From positions 248,001 to 312,000 of the forward strand of contig OZ246977.1 of the NCBI GenBank assembly GCA_965232465.1: 64,000 nucleotides of DNA, read 5' to 3'. Below the pieces are notes generated by a model. That model had not been told where the DNA came from. It did not search any database and saw nothing but the letters and a program-made list of their open reading frames with translations. The translations under genes were made by a program, and so were the position numbers. This DNA comes from G965232465 sp965232465. Its GTDB lineage: Bacteria > Pseudomonadota > Alphaproteobacteria > JAQWUY01. This document shows, one piece after another, positions 51,770-60,390 of this stretch (within the stretch, counting starts at the first letter, position 1; every line of letters begins with the position of its first letter).

Positions 51770-53767
51770 ATGAAAATCACAAAATTAACCCTTTGCAATT
51801 TCCGCTCATTTTATGGTGAACAAGTTATCAATTTTGGTGACAAAAATGTCATTTATGCTCAAAATGGTACAGGAAAATCAAATATTTTATACGCCCTTTA
51901 TTGGCTTATGTATGGTAAAGGTGGTACCGATAAAGTTGATATGCCTAAAAATCAACCCTTAATCAATAAAATTGCTGAGAACGAGGGATTAGATGTAAAT
52001 GTGTCTATTGATATTGAATACAATAATCGTAGGTATAAATTAACTCGTAAAGCCGAAAAAGGAGATGATGAAGGTAAATTGGAAATATATGAAAATTACC
52101 ATGGCAGTTCTCATCCATACAATTCTGTTCCTGCGGATTTATTTGTTAATAGTATTATACCTTTAGTGCTTATGCCATATTTTTTCTTTGAAGGCGAAGA
52201 AAGGATTAAAAGTTATATGTCTAATAAAAATCTAGGTATTTTCATCAATCAAATATTAGGTGAAGAAACTTATAAAAAGACAGATAGATTATTAAAAAAG
52301 GCAAGGAGTGAATTAGACAAAAAACTTTCAGTAGCCAGTAATACGCAAAATAATACTATTGATGAAAAAAATACTCTTGATGATGACATCAATATTTTAT
52401 CTCAGGATTGTGAAACCTTAGACCGCAAAATATATCAATTAAAAGAAGAATGCAAAGGAATTAAGGAAAAATTAAAACAAATTGATATAAGCAAGGAGAT
52501 TGAAAAAAGAAAAGATGATTTAGAAAAGCAACAAAAAATTCTAGATAAAGATACTAAAATGTTGCGTACTAATTTAATTCAATACTTTACAGCACAGACA
52601 AATCTTATGTTGGCAAAACCGATATTAGAAAAATTAGAAGATTTGAACGATGATTATTATTTACCCGCCCCCTATGGAGAAATTCTTTTAAATAAAATTC
52701 AAAACGACAAAGAATGTATTTGTGGACGAGAAGTTAAACTGAATAGTCCAGAATATAACGCCATAGAAAAAAACAAAGAAAATGCAGTTTCTGTTAAACA
52801 AACAGAAAGATTACACGCTATTAAAGCCTTACAACATAATATTAAAAATAAATATGATGATATATTAAGCAAGCATAATGATAATAATCAAAAGTTTGAT
52901 ATGAAGCTTAGTGATTCTGAGAATAATGCAGAGGCATTGAAGCAAGTACAGCAAGACCTTAGAAAAATTGATAATAGTGAAGTACAAAATCTCACACAAC
53001 GCCAAGATGATATAAACGAGGAAATATCTGAAATTCAAATTCAACTGCATGACAAAAAACAACAATTAAAAGAAAAAAAACAACTGCGTAAAAAGTTAGA
53101 TGCAGAAATTAAGAGGATGAGAGATCGAGCAAAAGGATTAGATGCGGATAAAATAAAACACCAAATATATATACTTGAAAAATCAATTAAGTGGTTGCAA
53201 TCTGAAAAAGAAAGAGAATTAGAAAAATCTAGAAACTTCGTAAAAAACACCATGAATAGAGGGTTAAAAGAATATTTTCGACATAATTGGTCTATTAATA
53301 TTTCCGATAACTGGGAAATTATTGTACAGGATGCAGAAGGTGATTTAATGGACCTATCAGGAGGACAAAATCAATTCTTGGGGGTATTATTCGCAACATC
53401 ATTGGTGAATTTAGCAAAAAATGGGGGCAATCGTGTTCTAAAAAGTGTATCTGTACCCCTTGTTTTGGATTCCATATATGGTAAATTAGATGGCGGAACA
53501 TCTGCTGATACAGAGGGATATCAAGAAAAAGTAACGAAGTTTATTTTTGAGTTAGGTGAACAAGTCATTCTGCTAGTAAGTTCTTCACAGGGTGTGCATA
53601 TGAACAAAATGGATGACATCAATGCTTTGATAAATAAAAGATATTTTGTAACAGCCTACGCAGACAATGTGGAAAAGCCTGAAATCATGAATATTAATGG
53701 CATCGAATGTACTTTGATAGAATCTGCTAAAGATAAAACATATAGCGAAATTAAAGAAGTAAGATAA
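51770..53767 (+). CDS. DndD-like SMC/ABC ATPase of the PT restriction arm (SspF-like candidate)
   Basis: This 665-aa protein has an ABC head split by a long coiled coil. Walker A is QNGTGKSN at residues 31-38. The coil runs from about 185 to 500 and is interrupted by a single Rad50-hook-like CICG at about residues 316-319. The signature LSGGQNQFLG (about 529), Walker B VPLVLDSIYGKLDGG and an H-loop-like QVILLVSSSQG follow. DndD proteins are the closest family. Because a Dnd-associated protein 4 and a PLD-helicase follow, I read it as the ATPase of an SspFGH-like module that attacks unmodified DNA. Confidence 0.78.
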   Translation: MKITKLTLCNFRSFYGEQVINFGDKNVIYAQNGTGKSNILYALYWLMYGKGGTDKVDMPKNQPLINKIAENEGLDVNVSIDIEYNNRRYKLTRKAEKGDDEGKLEIYENYHGSSHPYNSVPADLFVNSIIPLVLMPYFFFEGEERIKSYMSNKNLGIFINQILGEETYKKTDRLLKKARSELDKKLSVASNTQNNTIDEKNTLDDDINILSQDCETLDRKIYQLKEECKGIKEKLKQIDISKEIEKRKDDLEKQQKILDKDTKMLRTNLIQYFTAQTNLMLAKPILEKLEDLNDDYYLPAPYGEILLNKIQNDKECICGREVKLNSPEYNAIEKNKENAVSVKQTERLHAIKALQHNIKNKYDDILSKHNDNNQKFDMKLSDSENNAEALKQVQQDLRKIDNSEVQNLTQRQDDINEEISEIQIQLHDKKQQLKEKKQLRKKLDAEIKRMRDRAKGLDADKIKHQIYILEKSIKWLQSEKERELEKSRNFVKNTMNRGLKEYFRHNWSINISDNWEIIVQDAEGDLMDLSGGQNQFLGVLFATSLVNLAKNGGNRVLKSVSVPLVLDSIYGKLDGGTSADTEGYQEKVTKFIFELGEQVILLVSSSQGVHMNKMDDINALINKRYFVTAYADNVEKPEIMNINGIECTLIESAKDKTYSEIKEVR

Positions 53768-53771
53768 TATT

Positions 53772-54260
53772 ATGGCAGAAGTAAAACTACAATCCTTTTC
53801 ACGCTTAAAGTCAAAAGATAGAATTGTACAAGCATTAGGCGGTCCCCAGAATGGTGAAAATGGTGGTCGTCCAGATAGATTGACGGGCAAAACTTTATTT
53901 CCCCGCATATTAGATGTTTTAATGTTTGCCGCTTTGTTAGGATACCAAGAAAAACGCAAGGTTCCCTTAAATGGGGCAAAAGAAACCATTGCAAATGACC
54001 AATTAACAGCACAGAATGGTACTGACTATCCTATTCCTGCTACTGACTTTATTTTTTTAATTGCCTTGGCGGACACGAACGACCCTAATATCCTTAAAGA
54101 AGAAAATCAAAATAAAGCGGTTGCAATAGTTGAACAGTATGCTAATGGTGGATTAGATATAATCGGAAATTGGCTTAACGATCCAAACTTAAATCAAGAT
54201 GATTTATTAGAATTAATTATTGATCAATTACAAGAGCGTAATTTTTGGCTAGCATTATGA
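53772..54260 (+). CDS. Dnd-system-associated protein 4 homologue (SspG-like candidate)
   Basis: This 162-aa soluble protein starts MAEVKLQSFSRLKSKDRIVQALGG and contains RPDRLTGKTLFPRILDVLMFAALLGYQEKRKVPL, the pattern I associate with DNA phosphorothioation-associated protein 4. It ends ..LNQDDLLELIIDQLQERNFW. It starts 4 nt after the ATPase and its TGA overlaps the ATG of the helicase. Function is not established; the family is found in PT loci. Confidence 0.7.
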   Translation: MAEVKLQSFSRLKSKDRIVQALGGPQNGENGGRPDRLTGKTLFPRILDVLMFAALLGYQEKRKVPLNGAKETIANDQLTAQNGTDYPIPATDFIFLIALADTNDPNILKEENQNKAVAIVEQYANGGLDIIGNWLNDPNLNQDDLLELIIDQLQERNFWLAL

Positions 54261-56470
54261 GCTTGAAAGATTTAAAGTTAGATTTTACATATTCTAATGA
54301 TGAAGCAGGCATTATCAACAAATTTCATATTCCTGTATTAGACCATGCAATCAAGTATGACCGAGCAACAGGATTTTTTTCACCTAGTATATTGTTACAA
54401 ATATTTACTGTGTCACCTAAATTCATTAAAATAGGTGGTAAAATCAATTTATTGATTGGGTGTAAAATCACCGAAAGCGAATATAATGCAATTATGCGAG
54501 GGTATGTAGTACAGGCGGAATATGTATTTACTAAACATATTCAAAACTTGATTGATAGTTCAGAATCACAAGATAAAAAAGTTCTCGATTTGTTAACCTA
54601 TCTTGTTGCCAATGGTAATTTGACTATAAAAGTGGCATATACTACTAATCCAATGGCTATGTATCATGAGAAATTTGGTATTTTGACTGATAATGATAAT
54701 AATCAAGTTATGTTTATGGGATCGGCAAATGAAACATATCAAGGACTTAATGTAGGGGCAAATATGGAAAGTATAGCTGTATTCACAAGCCATAGAGATG
54801 CGGAACGAATTAAAGACTTTTCAGATCGCTTTCATGATTTATGGCATAATAAAAATCCGTATATTTTGATTTCTGACATACCAAATATATCAAGAGATTT
54901 ATTGATTAAAAATGCACCATCCGAACTGCCCACAGATTTACTTATTCCTAACAAAAAGCAGTTAGTAAAAAAAGCGTGGGAAAAAAATCAAGAAGAGAAG
55001 CCTATACATTCAGACACCGAAAAAGGACCTCATATAGCCAGTTATAAAGGACAACCTTTTACGCTCCGTCCACATCAACAACATGCTATTACTGCATGGG
55101 AAAACGCCGAATATAGTGGTATTTTAAAACTTGCCACAGGATCGGGAAAAACACTCACTGCCATATATAGTGCAGTACAATTATACAAAAAAAATGGAAT
55201 AAAATGCGTAATAGTAGTAGTCCCGCTTAAAAATCTAGCAAGCCAGTGGGCGGAGGAGATGATGCCGTTTGGTTTCAACCCCATACAGTGCCATTCTGAT
55301 GCTAAAGATTGGGATAAGACTTTAACAAAAAAAATAAATCAAATCCGTAGTGGGGGTGAGAAAATTATATCTATTATTGCGGTTAAAAAAACTTTTGAAA
55401 GTGATAGATTTCAAAGGCTACTACAAAAATTAGATACACAAAAAATGATGTTCATTGGTGACGAATGTCATGGACACAATACTTTGCCTTTTGCTCAAAA
55501 GATGCCTAAGGCACAGTTCAAAATGGGATTATCTGCAACGCCAGAACACTATAGAGATTCGCAAAAGAATCAATTACTATTTGCTACATATAGTCATCCA
55601 AATAACATACATACTGCCCCTATTGCTGAATACGGGTTGGCAGACGCACTAAATGACAAGGTTCTAACCCCATATAAATATTATCCTATTATTGTCAATT
55701 TAATAGACGAAGAATTTATAGAATATAATGGTTATAAAGCAACTATTGCCTCTTTTATATCTAGGGGTGGAAACTTTGCTGAACCAGATTCAGCTGTTAC
55801 AAGTGCCATGGGGGCAATGAGTCGTATTATTGCAAATGCCAGTGAGAAACTTCTAAAATTAAAAAACATCCTATCAGAAACGGGTAAAAGTAAACATTGC
55901 TTGTTTTATAGTGGGGCTGGGCAACATATAGCAGAAGCAGAAGGATTAAAACAGATAAATCATATTACAAAACTATTATATGATTTAGGGTGGCATACAT
56001 GTAAATTTACTGCTGAGGAAAGTTTACCAGAACGGAACGAAATACTCAAAAAATTTGCCTTAGAGGAATATGATGCATTAGTCGCCATTAGGTGTCTGGA
56101 TGAAGGGGTGGACATTCCCGCATGTCGTACAGCATTTATTACAGCCAGCTCTAATGATCCAAGGGAATTTGTACAACGCAGAGGACGAATATTGCGCCAA
56201 TATGAAGGCAAAGAATATGCGGAAATATATGACTTTGTTGTTAATAATCCCGGTGAAAGTAAATCCACAGAAGCAGAAAATGGACAAATAACCCCAACTC
56301 TAATTCGCAAAGAACTATCCCGTGTGTATGAATTTGCCCACTTATCCATAAACGAAGAACATGCACAAAGTGTAATGCAGGATATATGTGATTATGAAGG
56401 GATTTCATGGGGCGAAGAGTGTATATTAGATTTTGCAACAGATTATGGTACATCATATAGTGAAGAGTAA
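54257..56470 (+). CDS. PLD-nuclease/SF2-helicase PT restriction protein (SspH-like candidate)
   Basis: This 737-aa protein has an N-terminal phospholipase D-like nuclease domain (HEKFGIL about residue 137, then GSANET) and a superfamily 2 helicase: Walker A LATGSGKT (about 294), a DECH box in FIGDECHGHN (about 401), GLSAT and the C-terminal RCLDEGVDIPAC...QRRGRILRQ. It resembles the DNA phosphorothioation system restriction enzyme family. ATG 54257 overlaps the previous stop (ATGA), preferred over a TTG at 54245. The gene pair now interrupted by IS-B followed it directly. Confidence 0.8.
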   Translation: MSLKDLKLDFTYSNDEAGIINKFHIPVLDHAIKYDRATGFFSPSILLQIFTVSPKFIKIGGKINLLIGCKITESEYNAIMRGYVVQAEYVFTKHIQNLIDSSESQDKKVLDLLTYLVANGNLTIKVAYTTNPMAMYHEKFGILTDNDNNQVMFMGSANETYQGLNVGANMESIAVFTSHRDAERIKDFSDRFHDLWHNKNPYILISDIPNISRDLLIKNAPSELPTDLLIPNKKQLVKKAWEKNQEEKPIHSDTEKGPHIASYKGQPFTLRPHQQHAITAWENAEYSGILKLATGSGKTLTAIYSAVQLYKKNGIKCVIVVVPLKNLASQWAEEMMPFGFNPIQCHSDAKDWDKTLTKKINQIRSGGEKIISIIAVKKTFESDRFQRLLQKLDTQKMMFIGDECHGHNTLPFAQKMPKAQFKMGLSATPEHYRDSQKNQLLFATYSHPNNIHTAPIAEYGLADALNDKVLTPYKYYPIIVNLIDEEFIEYNGYKATIASFISRGGNFAEPDSAVTSAMGAMSRIIANASEKLLKLKNILSETGKSKHCLFYSGAGQHIAEAEGLKQINHITKLLYDLGWHTCKFTAEESLPERNEILKKFALEEYDALVAIRCLDEGVDIPACRTAFITASSNDPREFVQRRGRILRQYEGKEYAEIYDFVVNNPGESKSTEAENGQITPTLIRKELSRVYEFAHLSINEEHAQSVMQDICDYEGISWGEECILDFATDYGTSYSEE

Positions 56471-56562
56471 AGAATATGAGATATAAAACTTGACCTGCCC
56501 CCTATAAATTGGTCCAAAAATAAGTTAGTATTGCTTTATCTAAATTATGAAAGGATTTTAAG

Positions 56563-56847
56563 ATGTCAAAGAATAGGAAAGCCCGGAGTATAGAACAAAT
56601 TATCCGTATATTACGGGATGCAGAGATTAAGTTATCATCAGGTATGACAGTCAGTGTTATGTGCCGTGATTTAGGCATATCAGATGCGACTTATTACAAG
56701 TGGCGCAAACAATATGGTGGTATGGATGTTAATCATGCCAAAGATTTAAAAGCATTATTGGATGAGAATGCCCGTTTAAAGAAGCTTGTTGCTGATTTGA
56801 GTTTAGACAATCAAATCTTAAAGGAATTTAACTCGGGAAAGTGGTAG
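56563..56847 (+). CDS. IS3-family (IS407-like) transposase OrfA
   Basis: This 94-aa HTH protein is identical to the one at 40737-41021. Its start follows GAAAGGATTTTAAG. It overlaps orfB by 7 nt. Confidence 0.95.
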   Translation: MSKNRKARSIEQIIRILRDAEIKLSSGMTVSVMCRDLGISDATYYKWRKQYGGMDVNHAKDLKALLDENARLKKLVADLSLDNQILKEFNSGKW

Positions 56848-57716
56848 GTGCTGGCGGGGTAAAAAGCTTTATTGGCAAAGCCAAGTTTTTTTACAATGTA
56901 TCAGAACGGCGTTTATGTAGTTTATTCAAGACACATCGCTCTACGGTTCGTTATGTGAAACGAGATGTTGATGAGGAAAGCCGTTTAATATCAGATATGC
57001 ACCGTCTAGCACAAAAATACCCTAGATATGGTTATCGGCGGATATGTGCCTTATTAAAAAATTATGGTTGGTGTGTAAACCATAAACGGATTGAACGGCT
57101 TTGGAAGAAGGAGGGACTACAAGTGCCACAGAAAATACCCAAACCCCGTAGTTCAAATGCTGGTGATGGGAGCTGTATTAAACTTCGTCCTGAGTATCAA
57201 AATCATATATGGAGTTATGATTTTGTGCATGACAAACTCAGAAGTGGTAAAAGCATTAAAATATTAACAGTTATAGATGAGCATAGCCGAGAATGCTTAA
57301 CCATTGATGTTCGGCATAAACTGAACAGTACGGATGTATTGGATATTATGGGCAGGTTGTTTATCACAAAAGGTATGCCTAAGCATATCCGTTCTGACAA
57401 TGGATCCGAATTTATAGCCCATAGGCTACAAGATTGGTTGAAGCGTATGCAGGTGGATACAGCATATATTGATAAGGGCAGTCCATGGCAGAATGGTTAT
57501 AATGAAAGTTTTAATGGTAAACTTCGGGATGAGTGCTTGAACAGGGAGATATTTGATACTTTAACTGAGGCACAAGCTGTCATAGAAAACTGGCGGTATG
57601 AATACAATCATATCCGTCCGCATAGTGCGTTGGGGTACAATCCACCAGTGCCAAAAACGCAGCCCATTGTCAATGACATCCGTCATTCCGCTACGCTACA
57701 TGACAAATATCATTGA
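56841..57716 (+). CDS. IS3-family (IS407-like) transposase OrfB
   Basis: This 291-aa DDE integrase is identical to the one at 39868-40743, with the catalytic triad complete. It is probably made as an OrfAB fusion by -1 frameshift at the overlap. Confidence 0.95.
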   Translation: MVGAGGVKSFIGKAKFFYNVSERRLCSLFKTHRSTVRYVKRDVDEESRLISDMHRLAQKYPRYGYRRICALLKNYGWCVNHKRIERLWKKEGLQVPQKIPKPRSSNAGDGSCIKLRPEYQNHIWSYDFVHDKLRSGKSIKILTVIDEHSRECLTIDVRHKLNSTDVLDIMGRLFITKGMPKHIRSDNGSEFIAHRLQDWLKRMQVDTAYIDKGSPWQNGYNESFNGKLRDECLNREIFDTLTEAQAVIENWRYEYNHIRPHSALGYNPPVPKTQPIVNDIRHSATLHDKYH

Positions 57717-58029
57717 CAATAGAGAAAAAAAGTGCTAACCTAAAAATGGACCAAATCAGTGGGGCTAGTCAAACTCTTGTAGCAAAAATATCCGAACTCC
57801 CTGAAAATCAATCTTCTGTCTTATTGATAGATTTAAACTTTTCTGAAAAGACTACAACTGCTTTATCCAAACAGGGTATACATAAGGTAGCTGATATATG
57901 CCAATACCAAGCTTTTCAATTTTTAATGCTACCTGATATTCAAAAGTCTAGGCTTGAAGACATCAAAAATGGTTTATTAAATTTTATAAATTCTCAGCAA
58001 AAAAGAACAATACACCTTACGAAGAGCCT

Positions 58030-59691
58030 ATGAACACAGAAACAGAAAAAATATCAGCTATCTTAAAATTTTCTGAGCATTCTGATGAAGAATCCATAGA
58101 TATAAAAACTAAAAAATCATTGCCACATTTTTTTAGAATGTCTTATGATGAATTAATATTATATTTACAAAAACTTCCCATAGAATACATAAAGTTAGCA
58201 ATATCAGTAATAGATATGGGTATTGGTGCCTATAATGTTTTGACTGCCAATAGGATTACACAAGTACAAGATTTATTCCCATATCAAGAAGCAGATTTAT
58301 TAAGAATGAGAAATATGGGAAAAACAAAAGTAAATAACCTTAAACAAGGACTTGCAATTTTGCTTAATAAATGGGAGAAAAATAATGAATTTACCATTCC
58401 TGCCATTGAAAATAAGATTCCTACTTTAAACTGGGATTTTGAGCATAATATCGATGACAATACCATTTTAGAAGTAAAATTATCTGATATAACATCATTA
58501 CCAGTACGTGCAATCAATACACTTAAAAACGCCAATATATATACAATTGATGATTTAATCAAAATTTCGAAAATAGACCTATTAAGAAAACCAAATTGTG
58601 GACAAAAAACCCTTAAAGATATTGAAAAATCTATATTCAAATATATTGCGGACTTAAAAAATAGCCAAACAGAAATCATTGAAAATTTATCTCTAGATTT
58701 TCTAAATGAAAATAAAATTATCAGTGATATACACTACGAAATTATTAAACGCAGGTTTGGGTTTTATGGGGAAGAACAAACATTAGAGGCTGTCGGTGAA
58801 ATTCATGGAATAACTAGGGAGAGGGTACGACAAGTATCCACTAAATCTATTGATAAATTAAGAAAAAATATAAAATATAGGGTCCAAATTATAGAAAAAA
58901 TTACAGTATTGCATAATGAACATGCCCCACTAGAAATAGGACTAATCCCATACCTAGACGATTTCTTTAGTGCCTACCAAGGTATGGATATTTTTTTAAA
59001 AAACTGTATTACACAAATATTTTGCCCATATTTATATGCTATTAAATATCAGAATGAAACATATTTATCGACTATTGCACAAAAAGATTTTGACGGTCAT
59101 ATTAGTGTTATTAGCGACTTTTCTCAGTACCAATCTATGAGCGTAGAGTTAATGGAATATCATATTAAAAAACAATGTGGGCAAGCAAATATTGAAACTT
59201 TTTGTAATCTAATTAAAGATAATATCAAGAAAAAAATATTAATAAACCAAGATGATGGTATAATAATGGGCAATAAAAAATCTGCTCGTGACATTGTAAG
59301 CATGGTATTGAAAAACGCAGAAACCCCATTACATTATACAGAAGTACATAGTCGATGCTTACAGTTAAAAAATAAGATTGATGAACGCCGTGTTCACTCC
59401 TTATGTGGTGAAGTCGGCATATTATATGGACGAGGTATATATGGTAATGAAAAACACTTTAAAATAGATTTTGAAATTTGTAATGTAATATTAGAAAAAG
59501 CAGTACATATCATCAAGCAAAAAAATAAGCAAACACACAGTCAGGTCATACTAGAAAATCTAAAAAATTTATATGACATACCCGATAATTTAGATTCTTA
59601 TAAATTAGAAATCATACTGTATCGTTCAAATGAGGTAAAGCCTTTGGGAAAATCTACTTGGATTTATAGTGATGTTAATGCAGAAGAATGA
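58030..59691 (+). CDS. RNA-polymerase-mimic protein: two alpha-CTD-like modules, sigma region 4 and HARE-HTH-like domain
   Basis: This 553-aa protein contains parts of the transcription machinery. Residues 60-112 (IGAYNVLTANRITQVQDL...LLRMRNMGKTKVNNLK) and 155-206 (LPVRAINTLKNANIYTIDDL...CGQKTLKDIE) match alpha-CTD HhH modules. Residues 232-280 carry a sigma-70 region 4 helix-turn-helix (RFGFYGEEQTLEAVGEIHG, ITRERVRQVS). Residues 416-478 (SARDIVSMVLKNAETPLHYTEV...) resemble a HARE-HTH. It starts in an ATGA overlap with the 90-aa gene and so was the last gene of the restriction operon before IS-B inserted. There is no sigma region 2. A dedicated activator or RNA-polymerase-binding effector is inferred. 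Confidence 0.78.
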   Translation: MNTETEKISAILKFSEHSDEESIDIKTKKSLPHFFRMSYDELILYLQKLPIEYIKLAISVIDMGIGAYNVLTANRITQVQDLFPYQEADLLRMRNMGKTKVNNLKQGLAILLNKWEKNNEFTIPAIENKIPTLNWDFEHNIDDNTILEVKLSDITSLPVRAINTLKNANIYTIDDLIKISKIDLLRKPNCGQKTLKDIEKSIFKYIADLKNSQTEIIENLSLDFLNENKIISDIHYEIIKRRFGFYGEEQTLEAVGEIHGITRERVRQVSTKSIDKLRKNIKYRVQIIEKITVLHNEHAPLEIGLIPYLDDFFSAYQGMDIFLKNCITQIFCPYLYAIKYQNETYLSTIAQKDFDGHISVISDFSQYQSMSVELMEYHIKKQCGQANIETFCNLIKDNIKKKILINQDDGIIMGNKKSARDIVSMVLKNAETPLHYTEVHSRCLQLKNKIDERRVHSLCGEVGILYGRGIYGNEKHFKIDFEICNVILEKAVHIIKQKNKQTHSQVILENLKNLYDIPDNLDSYKLEIILYRSNEVKPLGKSTWIYSDVNAEE

Positions 59692-59997
59692 ACATACATA
59701 TACGAAAATTTTTTTATGATATAATGTATGATACTTTATATGTTGATTTTCCTGCACTTTGTGCAATAAAATCCCACACTTTTGCACCCCGATTGGACAC
59801 CACAATGTGACTATGTCGCAAGGGGTTGCAACCGCATTTAGTCAATCAAATTATACTTAATTGACTATAACAAAAAAATAGCTAACCTAAATGAACCGAA
59901 TAGTGGTCAATGACTTGCAATTATGACTTGCGGGTATCGGTTTTTAGGTGAATACCATGTGGTTTTTTGCCCATTTTTATTGGGGTTTTTATGTGAT
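59692..59997. other. Gap between the polymerase-mimic gene and IS-C; possible island edge
   Basis: No gene is visible in these 306 bp. It holds an inverted repeat TAGTCAAT...ATTGACTA (59839-59867), a stretch GCTAACCTAAATGAACCGAA (from 59882) that resembles the right end of IS-B and may be a relic, and CATTTTTATTGGGG (59972-59985), repeated at 39663-39676. GAT at 59995-59997 is the IS-C target duplication. Confidence 0.5.
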
Positions 59998-60078
59998 AGA
60001 AGTGGCCCCCAAAAACTGGACAATGATTTAAGTTTCATTTATATTTCATTTATATATAGAAATAAGGAGATTTATTAA

Positions 60079-60390
60079 ATGAGTAAAATACGGAAGAATT
60101 ACCCTGCTAAATTCAAAAAAGAGGTTGTTTTGGCAGTATTGCGTGATGACACGCCGATATCGGAATTATCGTTTCGTTTTGGAGTGCATGCTACGGTTAT
60201 TCAAAGGTGGAAGCGAGAGGCTGTTTGCTCTATTGAGGCAGGATTTTCAGGCAAGCTTGACAAACAAAAGCATGATAGCGAAGCCCATGTTAAAGAGCTT
60301 CATGCCAAGATAGGTCAATTGACGATTGAACGGGATTTTTTGTCAGACATTTCGGATCGTTTAGGATTACAGGTTAAAAAAAAATGGTAA
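60079..60390 (+). CDS. IS3-family transposase OrfA
   Basis: This 103-aa HTH protein (FKKEVVLAVLRDDTPISELSF..., VHATVIQRWKREAV) is similar to IS-A OrfA. It ends in a run of nine A (..GTTAAAAAAAAATGG), a likely slippery site for -1 frameshifting into orfB, which overlaps it by 7 nt. Confidence 0.93.
   Translation: MSKIRKNYPAKFKKEVVLAVLRDDTPISELSFRFGVHATVIQRWKREAVCSIEAGFSGKLDKQKHDSEAHVKELHAKIGQLTIERDFLSDISDRLGLQVKKKW

Larger units (their letters stand above)
56491..57771 (+). mobile_element. IS-B copy 2, IS407-like IS3-family element, complete, inverted relative to copy 1
   Basis: This 1281-bp element starts TGACCTGCCCC and ends GGGGCTAGTCA. The 4-bp target duplication AACT flanks it (56487-56490 and 57772-57775), distinct from the TTAT of copy 1. 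It split the small gene after the helicase. Confidence 0.97.
56476..58033 (+). pseudogene. Alpha-CTD-like HhH protein gene, split after codon 5 by IS-B
   Basis: ATG 56476, 5 nt after the helicase stop with GAAGAG upstream, begins MRYKT and then meets IS-B (56491). After the IS and the second AACT, the frame resumes exactly at 57776 with LVAKISELPENQ and ends at 58033. The ancestral product is 90 aa, one helix-hairpin-helix module like the RNA polymerase alpha CTD (LIDLNFSEKTTTALSKQGIHKVADICQY). The insert leaves an IS-derived start (TTG 57713 or ATG 57746) in frame with the body, so a fused protein may still be made. Its stop overlaps the next ATG (ATGA). Confidence 0.8.

Noticed and set aside
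39813..57771. Composite transposon carrying the defence island between two IS-B copies
   Set aside because: Each copy has its own 4-bp target duplication (TTAT and AACT), and both interrupt pre-existing sequence that rejoins when they are removed.
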